Shown: piece after piece, positions 32,023-43,355 of the stretch
Layout of the letters: every line of letters starts with the position of its first letter
Numbering within the stretch: the stretch's first letter is position 1
Notes under the pieces: generated by a model
Seen by the model: only the letters and a program-made list of their open reading frames with translations
What the model was told of the DNA's origin: nothing
The model's database searches: none
NCBI GenBank assembly: GCA_946406115.1
Contig: OX291551.1
Span: 744,001-808,000 of the forward strand
DNA: 64,000 nt
Source: Apoda limacodes
Lineage: Eukaryota > Arthropoda > Insecta > Lepidoptera > Limacodidae
Direction: 5' to 3'
Translations under genes and position numbers: made by a program

Positions 32023-32172
32023 TACAGTTTTTGCATACATCGTATTAATAATTATTGCCGAGATATTAGCAAAAAATTGTAAAAGGGTACTTTTTTTCCA
32101 AGATGGCGGCGGCGCGCAACAGGTATCGATGGGGACTTTTAGCATGCACAACGGGAGCTCTTAATGAACATG
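32023..32172. other. Spacer between LINE tail and Tc1-like element
   Basis: 150 bp of non-coding sequence with AAGATGGCGGCGGCGCGC at 32100-32117. It ends at the TA dinucleotide that flanks the DNA transposon. No gene. Confidence 0.6.
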
Positions 32173-32416
32173 TACGGTCGCGGTCAGAAAATGTTTACCA
32201 GTTTAAAATGTAAAATGCCATATCAAGTTACTTATTACCTTTCAAAAGCTATTATGCAAAATGACGCATCGAGAAAAACAACAAGAATTATTGATCACTC
32301 TTTGATAATGGAACTAATATCTTTATTTGTTGAAATGACATTTATCAAAAAATATTGTTTGAACGTCGTTTTGACAAGAGTAAAATTTTACAAAAGATTT
32401 TTCATAACGAAATAAA

Positions 32417-33421
32417 ATGGCAAGTTTAACCCTGGAGCAAAGGGCTGAAATAATATTTCTCTTCGAAGATGGACATAGTATTAGTGCTATATCACGAGAA
32501 CTCAATATATCGCGATTCACTGTGAGGTTTTGGATTAGGCGTCACGGCGAAGAAGGGCAAATAACAGATCATAGAAATAATTCAGGACGACGACCGATAC
32601 TAACCGCCGCGCAAATAACAGAAATCATTCGTCGTTACGAAGAGAATGGTTTCACACCAACTAGTTATTTTGCTGCTTTGTATGGTGTGAGTGCTCGGAC
32701 GATCCGACGAGCTTTGCACAATGTTGGACTACACTACAGACACCATGCTATTAAAGTGGAGCTGAAACCTCACCTCAAAACAGCCCCGCTTAACTTTGCG
32801 CGACGACATCTCGATTTTGATTGGTCGAATACTATATTTACCGGTGAAAAAACTTTTAAATCAAGCCAAATCGGAAGATTAACTTTATGGCGCTACAATC
32901 GAACTCGGTATGATGAAGGTCATATTGTGCCTCAAAACGAGTCAGGTCGCATTACAGTAAACTTATGGGGGAGGATGAGCCTTGACGGCGTCGGAGAACT
33001 GGCGTCGTTAGAGAATAGGGCTACGGCCATTAATTAGGTGTTGCTTTTGGAAGAAGTGATGTTGCCTACTGTGCGCGTAGTGTATCCTGTAACGGAATTC
33101 CCACACATTATTTACGTTCAAGATAATGCACGGATACACACAGCCTGTGCTACTATGGCGTGGTTCAACCTGCACCGTGACATTCGTCCCATTCAATGTC
33201 CCGCTCGGTCTGCTGATTTAAACCCTATTAAAAATTTATGGGGGCTTTTGGTTCAACGCTGGGACTGTCAAAATGAAAGAAATCCTCAAGCTCTTACATC
33301 ACACTGTGCTCAAGTATGGGATGATATCAGAGGTACTGATCTATGCATGCGCCTTGTTGCATCTATGCGAGATAGACTACGTGCCGTCATAGCTGCAGAG
33401 GGAGGTTATACTAGATATTAA
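32417..33421 (+). pseudogene. Tc1-like DDE transposase, inactivated
   Basis: The start ATG at 32417 gives MASLTLEQRAEIIFLFEDGH. The N-terminal half holds two helix-turn-helix DNA-binding modules (ISAISRELNISRFTVRFWIR; TSYFAALYGVSARTIRRAL). The catalytic core is recognisable: TIFTGEKTF, where the family has Asp before EKTF; VQDNARIHTA with the second Asp; and SADLNPIKNLW, where the family has Glu in IENLW. So the first acid is Gly and the third is Lys, with 35 residues between the second and third positions. An in-frame TAG at about 33035-33037 splits the protein into 206 and 127 residues. The stop is TAA at 33419-33421. It cannot encode active enzyme. Confidence 0.9.
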
Positions 33422-33547
33422 ATAAAAAATTTCGAAGTGTCTATTTTATTATTTCTTAATATTCTTATTTAAAAAACTAAAGTATTAGTTTTTTCAAAGA
33501 AGGTTTTCTATTTATGAAAACTTGAGTAGTCAGTCCATCTCCTAGAG

Positions 33548-33954
33548 CAGAAATGGCGAACCCATGGCAATTCGGGCACGCCAATCATTTATGAAATTTC
33601 TATTTTCACCTACGTATGCTTGCAAGTAATTTTTAGAAATGAAATCTAGTTTAGCTTCCATACTGCTTAGTAACAAAGTACGAGCCTGCCCTAATGTGAA
33701 ATTTTTAGCACCTAATTTGCAACAGCAGAAATCACACAATTTTTTTTTTAATTTGAATATAAATATTAAACATTTCGATTGCTGTAAACATTTCGAGCTG
33801 CAAGTAACTAAATAGCTTTCAGTGAACAGCAATTCGTTTAATTTTTCTCCATTATTATTAAGTAACCCAGAATTTTTTGACGGCACGTCATAGGTACAGT
33901 ATTGTTTTTTTCATAGAAAATGGCACATTCATTAATAAAGGTTCGCCATCCCTG
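33548..33954. mobile_element. Non-autonomous hAT-like element, 407 bp, nested in the Tc1-like element
   Basis: The ends are inverted: CAGAAATGGCGAACC (33548-33562) and GGTTCGCCATCCCTG (33940-33954), with two mismatches in 15. Both sides carry the identical 8-bp sequence TCCTAGAG (33540-33547 and 33955-33962), the target-site duplication length of hAT transposons. CAG...CTG termini also fit hAT. An open frame on the minus strand (33886-33542) covers most of it but shows no transposase motif that I recognise. It inserted after the Tc1-like element was already in place. Confidence 0.9.
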
Positions 33955-34101
33955 TCCTAGAGCGATTGATTGTCATATTAGAAAAAAGATAATCTATGGT
34001 CAATCAAATTATTATGAAATAGACATTTAGAACTTGAGACTTAAATGTGTGCATGCAATTGTGATCCTTAAGGTGGTAAACATTTTCTGACCGCGACTAT
34101 A

Positions 34102-34559
34102 CACCAAAATTCAAAACTCTACCAATCAATGTTTTTTGCATTTTCTAATTTGAATGGACCATATGTAGTTCAGTATACGTTGAGTATAAAAATTTGATAG
34201 CGTATTATTTTTCGGGAGCACCGGTTTTACATACTTGTGAAAGTAACATAGATTCTGTCGACGAAATTAGGGACCTCAACTTTTTAGACACAAATTTAGC
34301 ACCAGTTATCTCAGCCAATATAAAATTAACTACAGAATCTGACAACATTACAGACTGGCATTAAATACATGTCTCGTGGTTGACCCAAAAAATTCGATGT
34401 AAAACTGTTAACCTTAACCTAACTTCAGGTGTAAAACAGATTTACAACTGGAAAATGGATGTTTGTTAAGGGGACACAAAGTAGTAATTCCCTTAAAATA
34501 CAGAGAAAGCGATAAGCGAATTACACAGCGCGCATTAAGGTAAAATTAAGACTAAAAGT
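34102..34559. other. Non-coding spacer
   Basis: About 460 bp, AT-rich, with no gene. It may include degraded upstream pol sequence of the Gypsy element that follows, but I see no recognisable motif. Confidence 0.5.
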
Positions 34560-35485
34560 AGTGCACGCAGTAGAATGTGGTGGCCAGTGATAGACGGAGA
34601 CATCGAGCGGTGGATAGGGTCCTGCGAGCGCTGCGTGAGCACCCGTGCTGCGCCGCCGCCGCACGCGCCGCCTGCGCCCTGGCCGCGCCCGTCCGACCGC
34701 ATACAAATTGACTATATGACTGTAGGCCAAAGGGTATATTTAGTCGTAGTGGATGCGTATAGTGAATGCTTTAAGTTTTGTATATGGGAAATGGCACCAG
34801 TACTAGCGCCTTAAAACATAAACTAAAGTTTTTGTTTCTTATGTTTGGAATTCCTAATCTAATTATTGTATCTGATAACGATGCAAAAATAAAAGCATCA
34901 GAATTCATTTATTTTTGTTCCAACAACAATGTAAAGTACATGAATAGTCCGATTTAACATCCATGTTGTCCACCCATCTTTGTCCATTTTGGACAAGCAG
35001 AAAACTCCGTAAAAACTTGTAAAAAAATGTTAAAATGCATTATGATGGAAAATAATTCTGTAGAATCAATTCATCATAAATCTTTAGATTTTTTTATTTA
35101 ATTACAGAAATACCGTAGATTGTGGCACAGGTCTTACACCACGGCACCGGCTAAACTTATGTTTCGAAGAGAGGTACGGTTGAGGCTTGATTTAGTATTA
35201 CCAAATAAAAATGAACTGATTTCTGATAAAAGTTTACAGCAATGTATAAGATCTTTTGAATTAGGAGATACGATTGCGAAGTTACTCAAACAGTACTAGA
35301 ACCGATGTCGCCGCAGTACATTCGCAATTTTGAAAGAGCCGTGTGACTTAGCCGATCACGATCAAAGAGGTGCGGTCAGTTTGAAAAGTGTACAAGGAGA
35401 CTACGCCGATAAATCCATATCGATAAATTTGGCAAATAAAGATAAGATTTTAGCTAACTATAAATTAATAATATACTCATACTGA
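34560..35485 (+). pseudogene. Ty3/Gypsy-type integrase relic
   Basis: The first part (34575-34814) reads MWWPVIDGDIERWIGSCERC, the end of the zinc-binding region. It continues with DRIQIDYMTVGQRVYLVVVD, holding the first catalytic Asp of the DDE core. After a frameshift come MFGIPNLIIVSDNDAKI with the second Asp (about 34840) and FGQAENSVKTCKKMLKC with the Glu (about 34990). Then APAKLMFRREVRLRLDLVLP (about 35142) and degenerate C-terminal coding follow, with a stop near 35482. The layout matches Gypsy-group integrases. Insertions, stops and frameshifts make it dead, and no RT, gag or LTR adjoins it. Confidence 0.75.
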
Positions 35486-36373
35486 GGTCGAATTCTTGTT
35501 AAACTTTATGACATTCACTTTTTTACTAAATAAAATAAAATATAACCTTATGAACAAATTCTATATATATGAGGCTTTTAATCAAGTAAATTTTGCATTT
35601 TTGAGAAATTAATCAAAGTTACAGATACAACAACTGCGCTGACAACTAGACTAGGCTACTAGGTGTCAGATGAAAATAGACTATTCCTGTGCATATGTAT
35701 TTATATTGTTTTTAGGTTTATAAAAAACTGGTAATTTGTAAGATTTATTTGCTAAGAGCAAATTATAAGCCGTTCAAAGATTTAGTGAGGATTTTCATTG
35801 GCAGGAATTGTGTTTAAGACCTGGCTCAAAGTAAAACTTTTTCCTTTCCTATGAAAATATTTGTTTATATTGATGTAGCATTTATGAAATGTTTCTTCAG
35901 GGAGTCTCGAGCGAAGATAGAATATTTTGATCTATATTATAAGAACTAGAACCAACACGAACTAAAACCGCTCAAAACAAAAATTTATGTGATGAACATT
36001 TATGATTGTCTTGAGACTGAGCGTTTTGTATGTATATATATATACCTTTAATATATATATTCCCAACGTTTTAACCGACTTACACCGATTTTGGTCATCC
36101 CGTGTGCAATGTAAAAAATATTAATTAAAATAAAAATCCGTTTCCCAGTTTCTGAGAAATATACATACATACATAAACTTATGAAATTTGTATTTATTTT
36201 ATTCCATAGACTAACATATAAATATTACATTCTGACAATATTACATATGTACATACCGGTCGAATCGATAAACTTGGTTATTTGTAATCGGTTAATAAAA
36301 AGCGGCCGATTGCGTGCTTACACGTATATACACGCACTGAGTTAGGGTTCCGTAGAATATCCAATAAACTTAT
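35486..36373. other. Non-coding spacer
   Basis: AT-rich, with TA-dinucleotide runs at 36035-36060. The short motif TTAGGGTTCCGTAG (36343-36356) resembles the end of the repeats at 51.1 and 59.3 kb. No gene. Confidence 0.5.
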
Positions 36374-37317
36374 TGGTCGGAAAGCTGTAACGACCCCCCT
36401 TTTGCAAAGTATAATTTAATAAAATAATAAATTGTTCTAAGAAACCTTAAAGCCCCATCTACACTTAGAGAGAAATCAAATGAATCTAATAATATCATGT
36501 AGATAGTTATCTTAATTGGCCAAGCGTGATCGTCAAAAGTGGTAACACCCGAAAACCGTTATGTTAAATAAGTAGTAAACCCAGTTGTATTAAGAGGTAC
36601 GTCAGAGTAATATAGTATACAAATAAGCGTAAAAGAAAATAATCAAGAAATAACTATAGCTAAATCTACGATCACAAATAATGTCCACTTTGAATTTTTA
36701 CCATTTCTAAAGTCTGTACAAAAACACCTAAACAAAGCAAATACTCGAATATCAGTACTAAAGGGCACAGGTACTAAAGAGTTATATGATTTTCCGTCAT
36801 CGCTACACAAAGGAACCCTAATTGATGCTACTTCCACATTTAAAAGTAAAATCCACACGAATGCTAAATCCATTCGTTTTGTAGAGTGGGAACCAGGTAG
36901 CTAAGCGTTCAGGACTTGCGACCTGAAAGAAGGTTTAAGGGGCGCCCCCTTATGATGATCATCAGTTCTCACCTACACTAGCTAACCAGCCAAAATAGTA
37001 AAACCCTACTAACGCCGCTAAGGATGGACATGGATTACACATTGTAATTACTGTATCTCTTGGCAGAACTTTAGTGGGCTAAAAAATTATTATGGCTGGT
37101 ACAATCTTTGTTCCCACATCTACTTTTATAGAAGATTTATCTTTACCTAGCTGAAAATGTCCTAGAAACAAGGTCCGTTAATATATTCATTCCTACTGAG
37201 GTGATTGAGATTTCTTTCTACCATAAATTTCAACCGGCAAAGGCGAGCCCGTCATTTGGATGTTTTAACATTAATTTAGATATTTTCAAAACACAACCCT
37301 AAAGAATTTCACAACGA
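36374..37317 (+). repeat. LTR-like interspersed repeat, copy 2
   Basis: Same orientation and nearly full-length match to 1721-2692. It starts TGGTCGGAAAGCTGTAACG and ends TTTCACAACGA, with unmatched flanks on both sides. The A-box/hairpin block is conserved at 36898-36927. One open frame (36873-36643, minus) lies inside but has no recognisable domain. It is probably a solo LTR or non-autonomous element; compared with copy 1 it lacks the purine-rich run. Confidence 0.65.
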
Positions 37318-37649
37318 TTTTAAGGCTATTTTCCTTATAATTATATAAAAGCTTATAATTGTATATTATTCTACTCACCGAGGAAAAGATATTCCTCCTT
37401 TTGACATATTTAATACCTGGTTTTTTGCTCTGCAAGTAATTACTGCACAGGAAGGCATTTTAAAATATTTTTGCGCGGCTACACACAGCGATGAATTTTC
37501 GTGACATTTCGTGAGTTTCGGAGTGAATTGAGCGTCTGCTCAAAACCGTGGCGCGCTCGCCGTGCTTACATCACATTTCTACTAGGTAGTCTTATAATGT
37601 TCTGTGGTCGAAACAAACCCTATGACTTATACAGCAGGTAATTGAGCTG
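37318..37649. other. Non-coding spacer
   Basis: About 330 bp between the LTR-like repeat and a decayed LINE. No coding or structural signal. Confidence 0.5.
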
Positions 37650-38830
37650 TGATGAAGCATTTACTGAATATGTCAATAAATATTCCAAAACATTTAAAAA
37701 AACATGTTTCACAACAAAAGGACTGTACTTAGGTACTAAAATAAAATTTGCCGAAAACAAAATAAATTTAAAAATTACTTGCAGATAATAAATAAAGAAA
37801 CTGCGGAAATGACTATCAAGTTCATATAGGTGACCATGTAATAACATCTGATAAAGATGTTACAAATGCATTTGTTTATTATTTTATGAAATTCGCATTT
37901 AAGACGACAAAAAAACTAAACTCATCATATGTCCTTGCAAAGCAATTTTTTAAAGAAAATATAATGCCATGAATTTCAATTATACTCGTGTATCGCCGGA
38001 TGATAAAGTTTAGGTATTCAAATCTCCTAAAATTAAAAACACTGAAGACTTGTAGGGAATATCTGTATCTTTAATCAGCCAAATGATTACTTTTATGGCT
38101 CCTTATTTAGCTAGTATATTAAATAATTGTGTTGATGATGGTATTCTTCCTCATAATAATGAAGTGTAGCAAAATTATTTTTCCTTTTAAAGCTGGTGAC
38201 GAGAGTACACCTTCTGATTATTGCCCATTCAGAATACTTCCCGCAATTAGCAAGATTTTTGAATCCCTAATTCTTGATCAGCTGCTTTTATTCATCCGAT
38301 AAAACATTGTCCTACATAGTAAGCAATTTGACTTTACCAAAGGTAGGTTAACAACCGATGCGGATGCGATGAGCTTCAGTTTTTGATTGTGTGGATCATT
38401 TATGTAAGCTAGACCACTATGTAATCAGAAATTAAACTTGATGTTTTAAAATCTTACCTTAAAAATAGATAATAGACAGTAGTCATAAATAGCAAACAAT
38501 CTGTGACGGCTAATGTTACAATAGGGGTGCCGCAGGGTTATATAGTGGGTCTACTTCTATTTCCAGGCTATATAAATGATTTACCGTTCTATGTCCAGAG
38601 ACACTAAAAAAAGTACTATCTGCTGATGACACATTTCTTATTTTTATTGTAAGCAGATAGTGTGACTACTTTACGTCAGGGATGTAAACGACACATTAAT
38701 AAAAATAAATAATCGATTTAGTGCAAATAACTTGAAATTAAATGGATCTAAAACGAAATGTATTATTTTAATTTGTGTTAGAATAATTCAGTGAACTTCA
38801 TATAATAAAGGTAAAGAAAATAATAATTCA
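37650..38830 (+). pseudogene. Heavily decayed LINE RT
   Basis: Pieces in shifting frames recall the linker and RT of a Jockey/CR1-type LINE. They include TEYVNKYSKTFKKTCF (about 37654), VITSDKDVTNAFVYYFM (about 37840), ITFMAPYLASILNNCVDDGI (38087), STPSDYCPIRILPAISKIFE (about 38211), TKGRLTTDAD (about 38337) and ANVTIGVPQGYIVGLLLF with INDLPF (about 38515-38590). An ADDTFLIF box near 38622 marks the catalytic aspartates. There are many stops. It resembles the 29.9-32.0 kb element more than LINE A. The 3' side runs into a LINE A tail. Confidence 0.65.
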
Positions 38831-38892
38831 TCAATCAAATAGTCTTCCTAGGAATATAAAAGGAAAATAACAATTGACAGTGGAACCTACAC

Positions 38893-39127
38893 ATTTCTTT
38901 TTTTATACCTCTTAGGTGGCAAACAAGCTTGCGGTTCGCCTGGTGGTAAGCGGTCACCGCAGCCTATAGACGCTTGCAACACCTGGGTCACTCGCGCGTT
39001 GCCGACCCTTCAAAAATCTAATAACTTCTTTCATTTTCACAACCTAAGCGTTCTCGGAAGGAAGTTTGTCTGAAACCGCTCTGTACGTGACCATTTAGGG
39101 TGTAAGGTGTGAGGATGAATTCCCTTT
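38893..39127 (-). pseudogene. LINE A 3'-end fragment
   Basis: Positions 38915-39000 match the LINE A 3' UTR in inverse orientation (GGTGGCAAACAAGC, GGTAAGCGGTCACCG, GACGCTTGCAACACC). They are followed by the C-terminal coding end, with a small deletion between CTTCTTTCA and the block at about 39045. The T-run at its left (38898-38903) is a reduced poly(A) tail. It is older than the 27-kb inserted copy, judging by the number of mismatches. Confidence 0.8.
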
Positions 39128-39779
39128 TGAACTTTTGAAACCTACTCTACAGCAACAAACGTCTACCGATCGCTATGCAGGTGATAATGATAATTATGAG
39201 TAAATATTATATATCTCATCTGCATGACTGTGCGTCTATGTATAATCTTAAAGCATAACTGATAACAAGTAGAAAACTAAATTGGTGAACAAATAGACAC
39301 AATCTACGTAATTTATAATAATAAATACAGTTTATGCATCAATTGAATTGCTTCGCAAACAGCATCATTTGTTTCTTCAAAAGAAATTCCCCTGATAAAA
39401 TAATTAATTTTTGCAATTCCGTAGCGTACCTAATCGCAGGAACGGAACTCGGACTATGATAAAGTCTGTCAAGAAATATATGATTATTTGTAGCTTAACT
39501 GCACTCACCAACAGACCGCTTTCAGGATCTTCAAGGGGATCCCCAGCGAGCACATCCACATGATTGGTTCCGTATAAGGTCTGTTTTCGTTCGAATAAAC
39601 TAATAACAAGAAGAAATCTATGTGGGGCTTGCCGCCGACTTTAAAATATGAAATATTTTAACGGAAGTTTAATATTTTAAATAACAAAAATAAACAAGTA
39701 AATATAAAGATACAAATGATTATGTAGAAAATTTTTTCATTATTTAATTAATATTGGCGAGTATAAACTACGTTCTTAG
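39128..39779. other. Non-coding spacer
   Basis: No open frame of interest. It could include the 3' end of the BEL/Pao element whose integrase lies to the right, but no LTR could be defined. Confidence 0.45.
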
Positions 39780-40550
39780 TTATTGAGTAGAGTCCTCTAT
39801 AGGCAATATTTTTACTACGGGTCGGTCCGTGACTCCGTCCGTAGATGGTGTATTCGAACCAATTGCTACTTCATTGGTGGCAAAGTGTCATAATAAATAA
39901 GAACCACAGCGTCCTCGACGAGTGGTGTTGATTCTTCACTTTGGAACCATTTACCTCGCTGCTGAAGTTGGCTTATGTAGCTGCGTGTCCAAAATTTCCA
40001 GAAATGTTGCAGCATTTGTTGCAACAACTGCCATCGAACTAGACGATTCTCATTTTCTTTTAAAAGTCAAAAACGAGCAGCGAGGTCAACGTACCGCCGA
40101 CCAAAAAACGCGCCGAAATTAGAGCCAAAGGATCCCTAGGGTCATTGCTCATGATGCAAAGAGGTCGAGAGTTGAGGACTGCCTCGATCTGACACAACAA
40201 GGTATTGAATTTGCCGTAGGTCAAGGTTTGTGCTCCTACTACCCGATACAAGTGTTACTTAAAAGTTTTGGACGACAGACTGCCAAATGCCCCCAAAATG
40301 ACTTGCGTAACGTGTATTAAAATTCCCTTTTTTTTAATTTTTTTAACAAGAATGTTGAAACACTTCGTTGTTTTTATTAAGAAAAGTATATAATTCAGTT
40401 AAGTATCGATTGCAACCAACAAAGTTTCTTCCACAATCTGAAAATATATCTGAGCACAGGCCACGACGTGCGATAAGGCGTCGTAAATCCGAAAGGAAAG
40501 CTTGAGTGGATAAGTCAGGAACAAGTTCCTAATGAATTGCCTTCATCGAC
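39780..40550 (-). pseudogene. BEL/Pao-type integrase relic
   Basis: Read leftward from 40545: VPDLSTQAFLSDLRRLIARR and GLCSDIFSDCGRNFVGCNRY (about 40530-40410), the integrase core with the second catalytic Asp in SDCG. After a gap come VVGAQTLTYGKFNTLLCQIE and AVLNSRPLCIMSNDPRDPLA (40245-40115), the conserved end of the core. The C-terminal domain (WQLLQQMLQHFWKFW; TPLVEDAVVLIYYDTLPP) follows in another frame down to about 39800. This is BEL/Pao order. Stops and frameshifts disable it. It may belong to the same element as the RT and RNase H pieces at 42.6-44.4 kb. Confidence 0.75.
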
Positions 40551-41112
40551 AGACAAACGGAGACACAAAAATATGATTTTAAAATCTTGCAATTTATTAA
40601 TATATGTGTATGGGTTTGAAAATAATCAGCGTAATCAGTTCCCACGTGAAATCAGGGGCGGAACGGCCGGACTCGCGCAGCTGGTAGAGGTGCCATCTGA
40701 AGTTACATAGCTACGTTGCGAGCGGACAAAATCCAGTACCGCTGGGACAACAAGAACTGTAAAGTTTGTGGGTCAACATGTACATTTGTAATGTGATAGT
40801 AATCAATCAGCAAATCAACAAAAAAATGATCTTTTGGCAAAATTAATTGATGTTTATAGTCATAATTTGAAAGTGAATTTTGAATTCTGTCCCCGAATCT
40901 TAAATACCCATTTTCATCTATAACGGGGTTTTCATTTTTGTATTTTTTTGGATATGTTTTATTTTGTTTTAATTCAGCAATTTCCTTTTAGAATTTTTCT
41001 TTCAGAACCAAAAGTATGAGCCGGTTTAATGCAAAATTAGATTCTTGTACTGAAATATTATTATTGTACCCACATAGGTTTTGTTTTTTGAAATCAATGG
41101 AATAAAATTCTC
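40551..41112. other. Non-coding spacer
   Basis: AT-rich except for a patch at 40660-40740. No gene or clear repeat border is seen; it may be degraded BEL/Pao sequence. Confidence 0.45.
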
Positions 41113-42392
41113 GAACCAATAACTATGCAGGGATATTAGCTCATGAATTTGCTCTGACCTACGGATTCTCTCATCATATGGTTCTTTCCCCTACGAGAAT
41201 ACCAGATATAGAGGAACATACAAGCTCCTTACTGGACCTTCTGCTGACTACACGTCCGGACGGATATTCCGTCTCAGTGGATGCGCCTTTAGGCTCCTCG
41301 GACCACTCTCTCGTTCGGACTCAAGTGTCATGCACACAACCTGATCCATCTGGGCCAATTATTTGGCGTTGTGTGTGGCACTATAAGTCGGCAGACTGGG
41401 ATGGATTGCGAGAATTTTATGCATCGTACACGTGGAGGCAGATCTGCTTTAACTCAGAAGATCCTGACGTCTGCGCAGCCGCAGTCACTGAGACAATCCT
41501 CGCTGGTATGGAATGTTATATTCCTAACCCGCGAGTAGCTACCGGCGTCAAAAAACGACCGTGGTTTAATAGGCTAAAATTCTTAAGCAAACTGCATATG
41601 AGGCTTGGACCACGGCTCGTAATAATAAGGATCCGAATATTTCTGAGATAAAACGCAAATTAAATGCTGCCTCGAGGTTCAGTAAGAAAGCAACTACCAG
41701 AGCAAAATTCCAATTCATCGGCAAAATAGGTGGGCAACTTGCGAGCTATCCCTCTGGGAGTCGTGCTTTCTGGTCGCTTGCCAAAGCTGCCGAAGGGAAC
41801 TTTTGCCAGTCCTCGTTACCACCACTGCGGAATACCGATGGTGGCTTGGCCCATAGTGCTAAAGAGAAAGCCGATCTATTAGGCAGTCTCTTTGCCTCAA
41901 ACTCGAATATGAACGCCGAAGGCGCTGTACCACCTACTATACTGTGGTGCGGTAAGACCACGCCAGAAATCTCCATATCACAGCGGGAGGTCCGGCGGGC
42001 GTTGCTTACTCTAGACGTTCATAAGTCGAGTGGCCAGACGGTATACCAGCAGTGGTGCTTAAGCAGTGTGCTCCTGAGTTATGTCCTGTACTCACGCGCC
42101 TCTTCGCGCTTTCCTACCACACTAGGCAATTTCCGTCTTCATGGAACACCGCGAATGTGCAACCGTTGCCCAAAAAGGGCAGTAGATCAGATCCATCGAA
42201 TAACAGGCCTATCGCTATTACCTCTCTCCTCTCCAAGGTGATGGAGCGTGTGATCAACACACAGCTTCTAAGATACCCAGAAGAACACGACCTGGTCAGT
42301 GATCGTCAATATGGCTTTCGCCACGGTCGCTCGACTGGCGACCTTCTAGTGGATCTAACTCGCCGATGGGCACTAGCCTTTGAGAGTGGTAT
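41113..42392 (+). pseudogene. LINE A copy 6: endonuclease end through RT
   Basis: A comparatively well preserved piece. It has YPTRIPDI-type sequence without the lesion of the 24-kb copies, then SLLDLLLTTRPDGYSVSVDA and PLGSSDHSLVRTQV (SDH is the endonuclease active-site motif; about 41300). The linker WHYKSADWDGLREFYASYTW, KSSG (with a one-base deletion near 42033) and NRPIAITSLLSKVMERVINT (42190) follow, then FRHGRSTGDLLVDLTRRWAL. It stops at about 42392 without reaching YADD. The left end is truncated inside the endonuclease. Confidence 0.85.
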
Positions 42393-42569
42393 AAATAAAA
42401 AAAATATATATATGAGACAATACGTAAAAGTTTACTGAAACTGGAAAATTTGTTTAGAAAATCTGAGTTTTCTTCTTTTGTTTCAGTCACTAGTGCTACA
42501 GAGCGTCGTTTTTCGTAAGTGCTGCAAATAGGTATTTGTTTAGTCCACTCAGTATCGGAATACCGCAAC
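42393..42569. other. Junction sequence, unassigned
   Basis: About 180 bp between LINE A and the BEL/Pao RNase H piece. It holds an AT-rich run at 42397-42413. The minus frame (EKRRSVALVTETKEENSDFL) is open but unrecognised and may be degraded BEL/Pao coding. Confidence 0.4.
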
Positions 42570-43350
42570 CAAGTAAACTATGGTTTAATTGGGATGGTAA
42601 AATCCCGCGGGAAGCTGGATCTGATGTTTTGTCCACTGAACGAGGGCCCATCGAAATACAAGAACACGATTGGTTATTTCTGTGACACGGTTATAGACAA
42701 ATACTTTCCACACGTGAGAATAAGATTGTAACCATAGTCCTAGGACTATGGACGAATCTGTCCATGCAAAAACATCTTCAATATTGATGTAAGTAGAATA
42801 TGTGTCAACGATGAGCTCAATCAATTTTGACACTAGAAATGCTTCACATAATTCCAGCCAAGGCAGGGATATGCGTTTCAAAGGCGTTACTTTTGTTTTT
42901 ACGATGAGAAGATTTACGCAAAATGTCCTTTGTTATCAGTAAGATGAATATATACGCAAGCAGCATAAGCTTTCTCTGAGGCATCTGAAAAGCCATGTGT
43001 CTGAATCTTTTTGTATGAATGTACAATGTGACGAGGTAACGTGATAGTTGTAATCAAAAGGAGTTCAGAAATGAATCTATTACAGAGGTTAACTATATCT
43101 GAAGGAGGGACTTCATCCCAATGCACCTTTGAAGCCAAAGAGATTGTGTTAATGTTTTAAAGAAAATAGCAATTGGCGATAGAAATCCTAACGGATTTAA
43201 AATTTTGGATATTTCACTGAAAATTTTGGGTTTTGTACACTGCCCAGGCAGTAATCATGGGCGGATATGACCATTGCTTCTTCTTGAATCGTACCGTCAT
43301 AAAGTAGATTCGGATGGTTGCTGCTCCACTTTCGGAGCTCAAATCCACCA
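42570..43350 (-). pseudogene. BEL/Pao pol: RT end and RNase H
   Basis: Read leftward from 43240: FSEISKILNPLGFLSPIAIF, VHWDEVPPSDIVNLCNRFIS (43130), IPRHI-like LPRHIVHSYKKIQTHGFSDA (about 43040) and SEKAYAACVYIHLTDNKGHF. Then SLPWLELCEAFLVSKLIELI (42870), DVFAWTDSSIVLGLW (42770) and VFVYNRVTEITNRV. GFSDASEKAY and TDSSIVLGWL are the BEL/Pao RNase H signatures. Frames alternate because of frameshifts. A LINE A copy (43356-44025) separates it from the RT piece at 44.03-44.40 kb. Confidence 0.8.
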
Positions 43351-43355
43351 AAGAC

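Larger units (their letters stand above)
32175..34099 (+). mobile_element. Tc1-like DNA transposon with 26-bp TIRs
   Basis: The left arm at 32175-32200 and the right arm at 34074-34099 are inverted copies: 24 bp (GTCGCGGTCAGAAAATGTTT and beyond) match perfectly, and the outermost two bases differ. Both ends are flanked by TA (32173-32174 and 34100-34101), the target used by the Tc1/mariner superfamily. The 1,925-bp span contains a transposase pseudogene on the plus strand and a nested 407-bp hAT-like element. Removing that and its 8-bp duplication leaves about 1.5 kb, a normal size for a Tc1-like element. Confidence 0.85.

Noticed and set aside
32164..32415. 83-codon frame before the Tc1-like transposase
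   Set aside because: It starts outside the transposon, crosses the TIR and lacks any domain; it is 5' untranslated sequence.
33542..33886. 114-codon minus-strand frame inside the 407-bp element as a transposase
   Set aside because: No hAT motif is visible and it runs past the element's left end into the duplication.
40662..40740. tRNA-like GCAGCTGGTAGAGGTGCCATC
   Set aside because: A-box resemblance only; no anticodon stem or B box follows.
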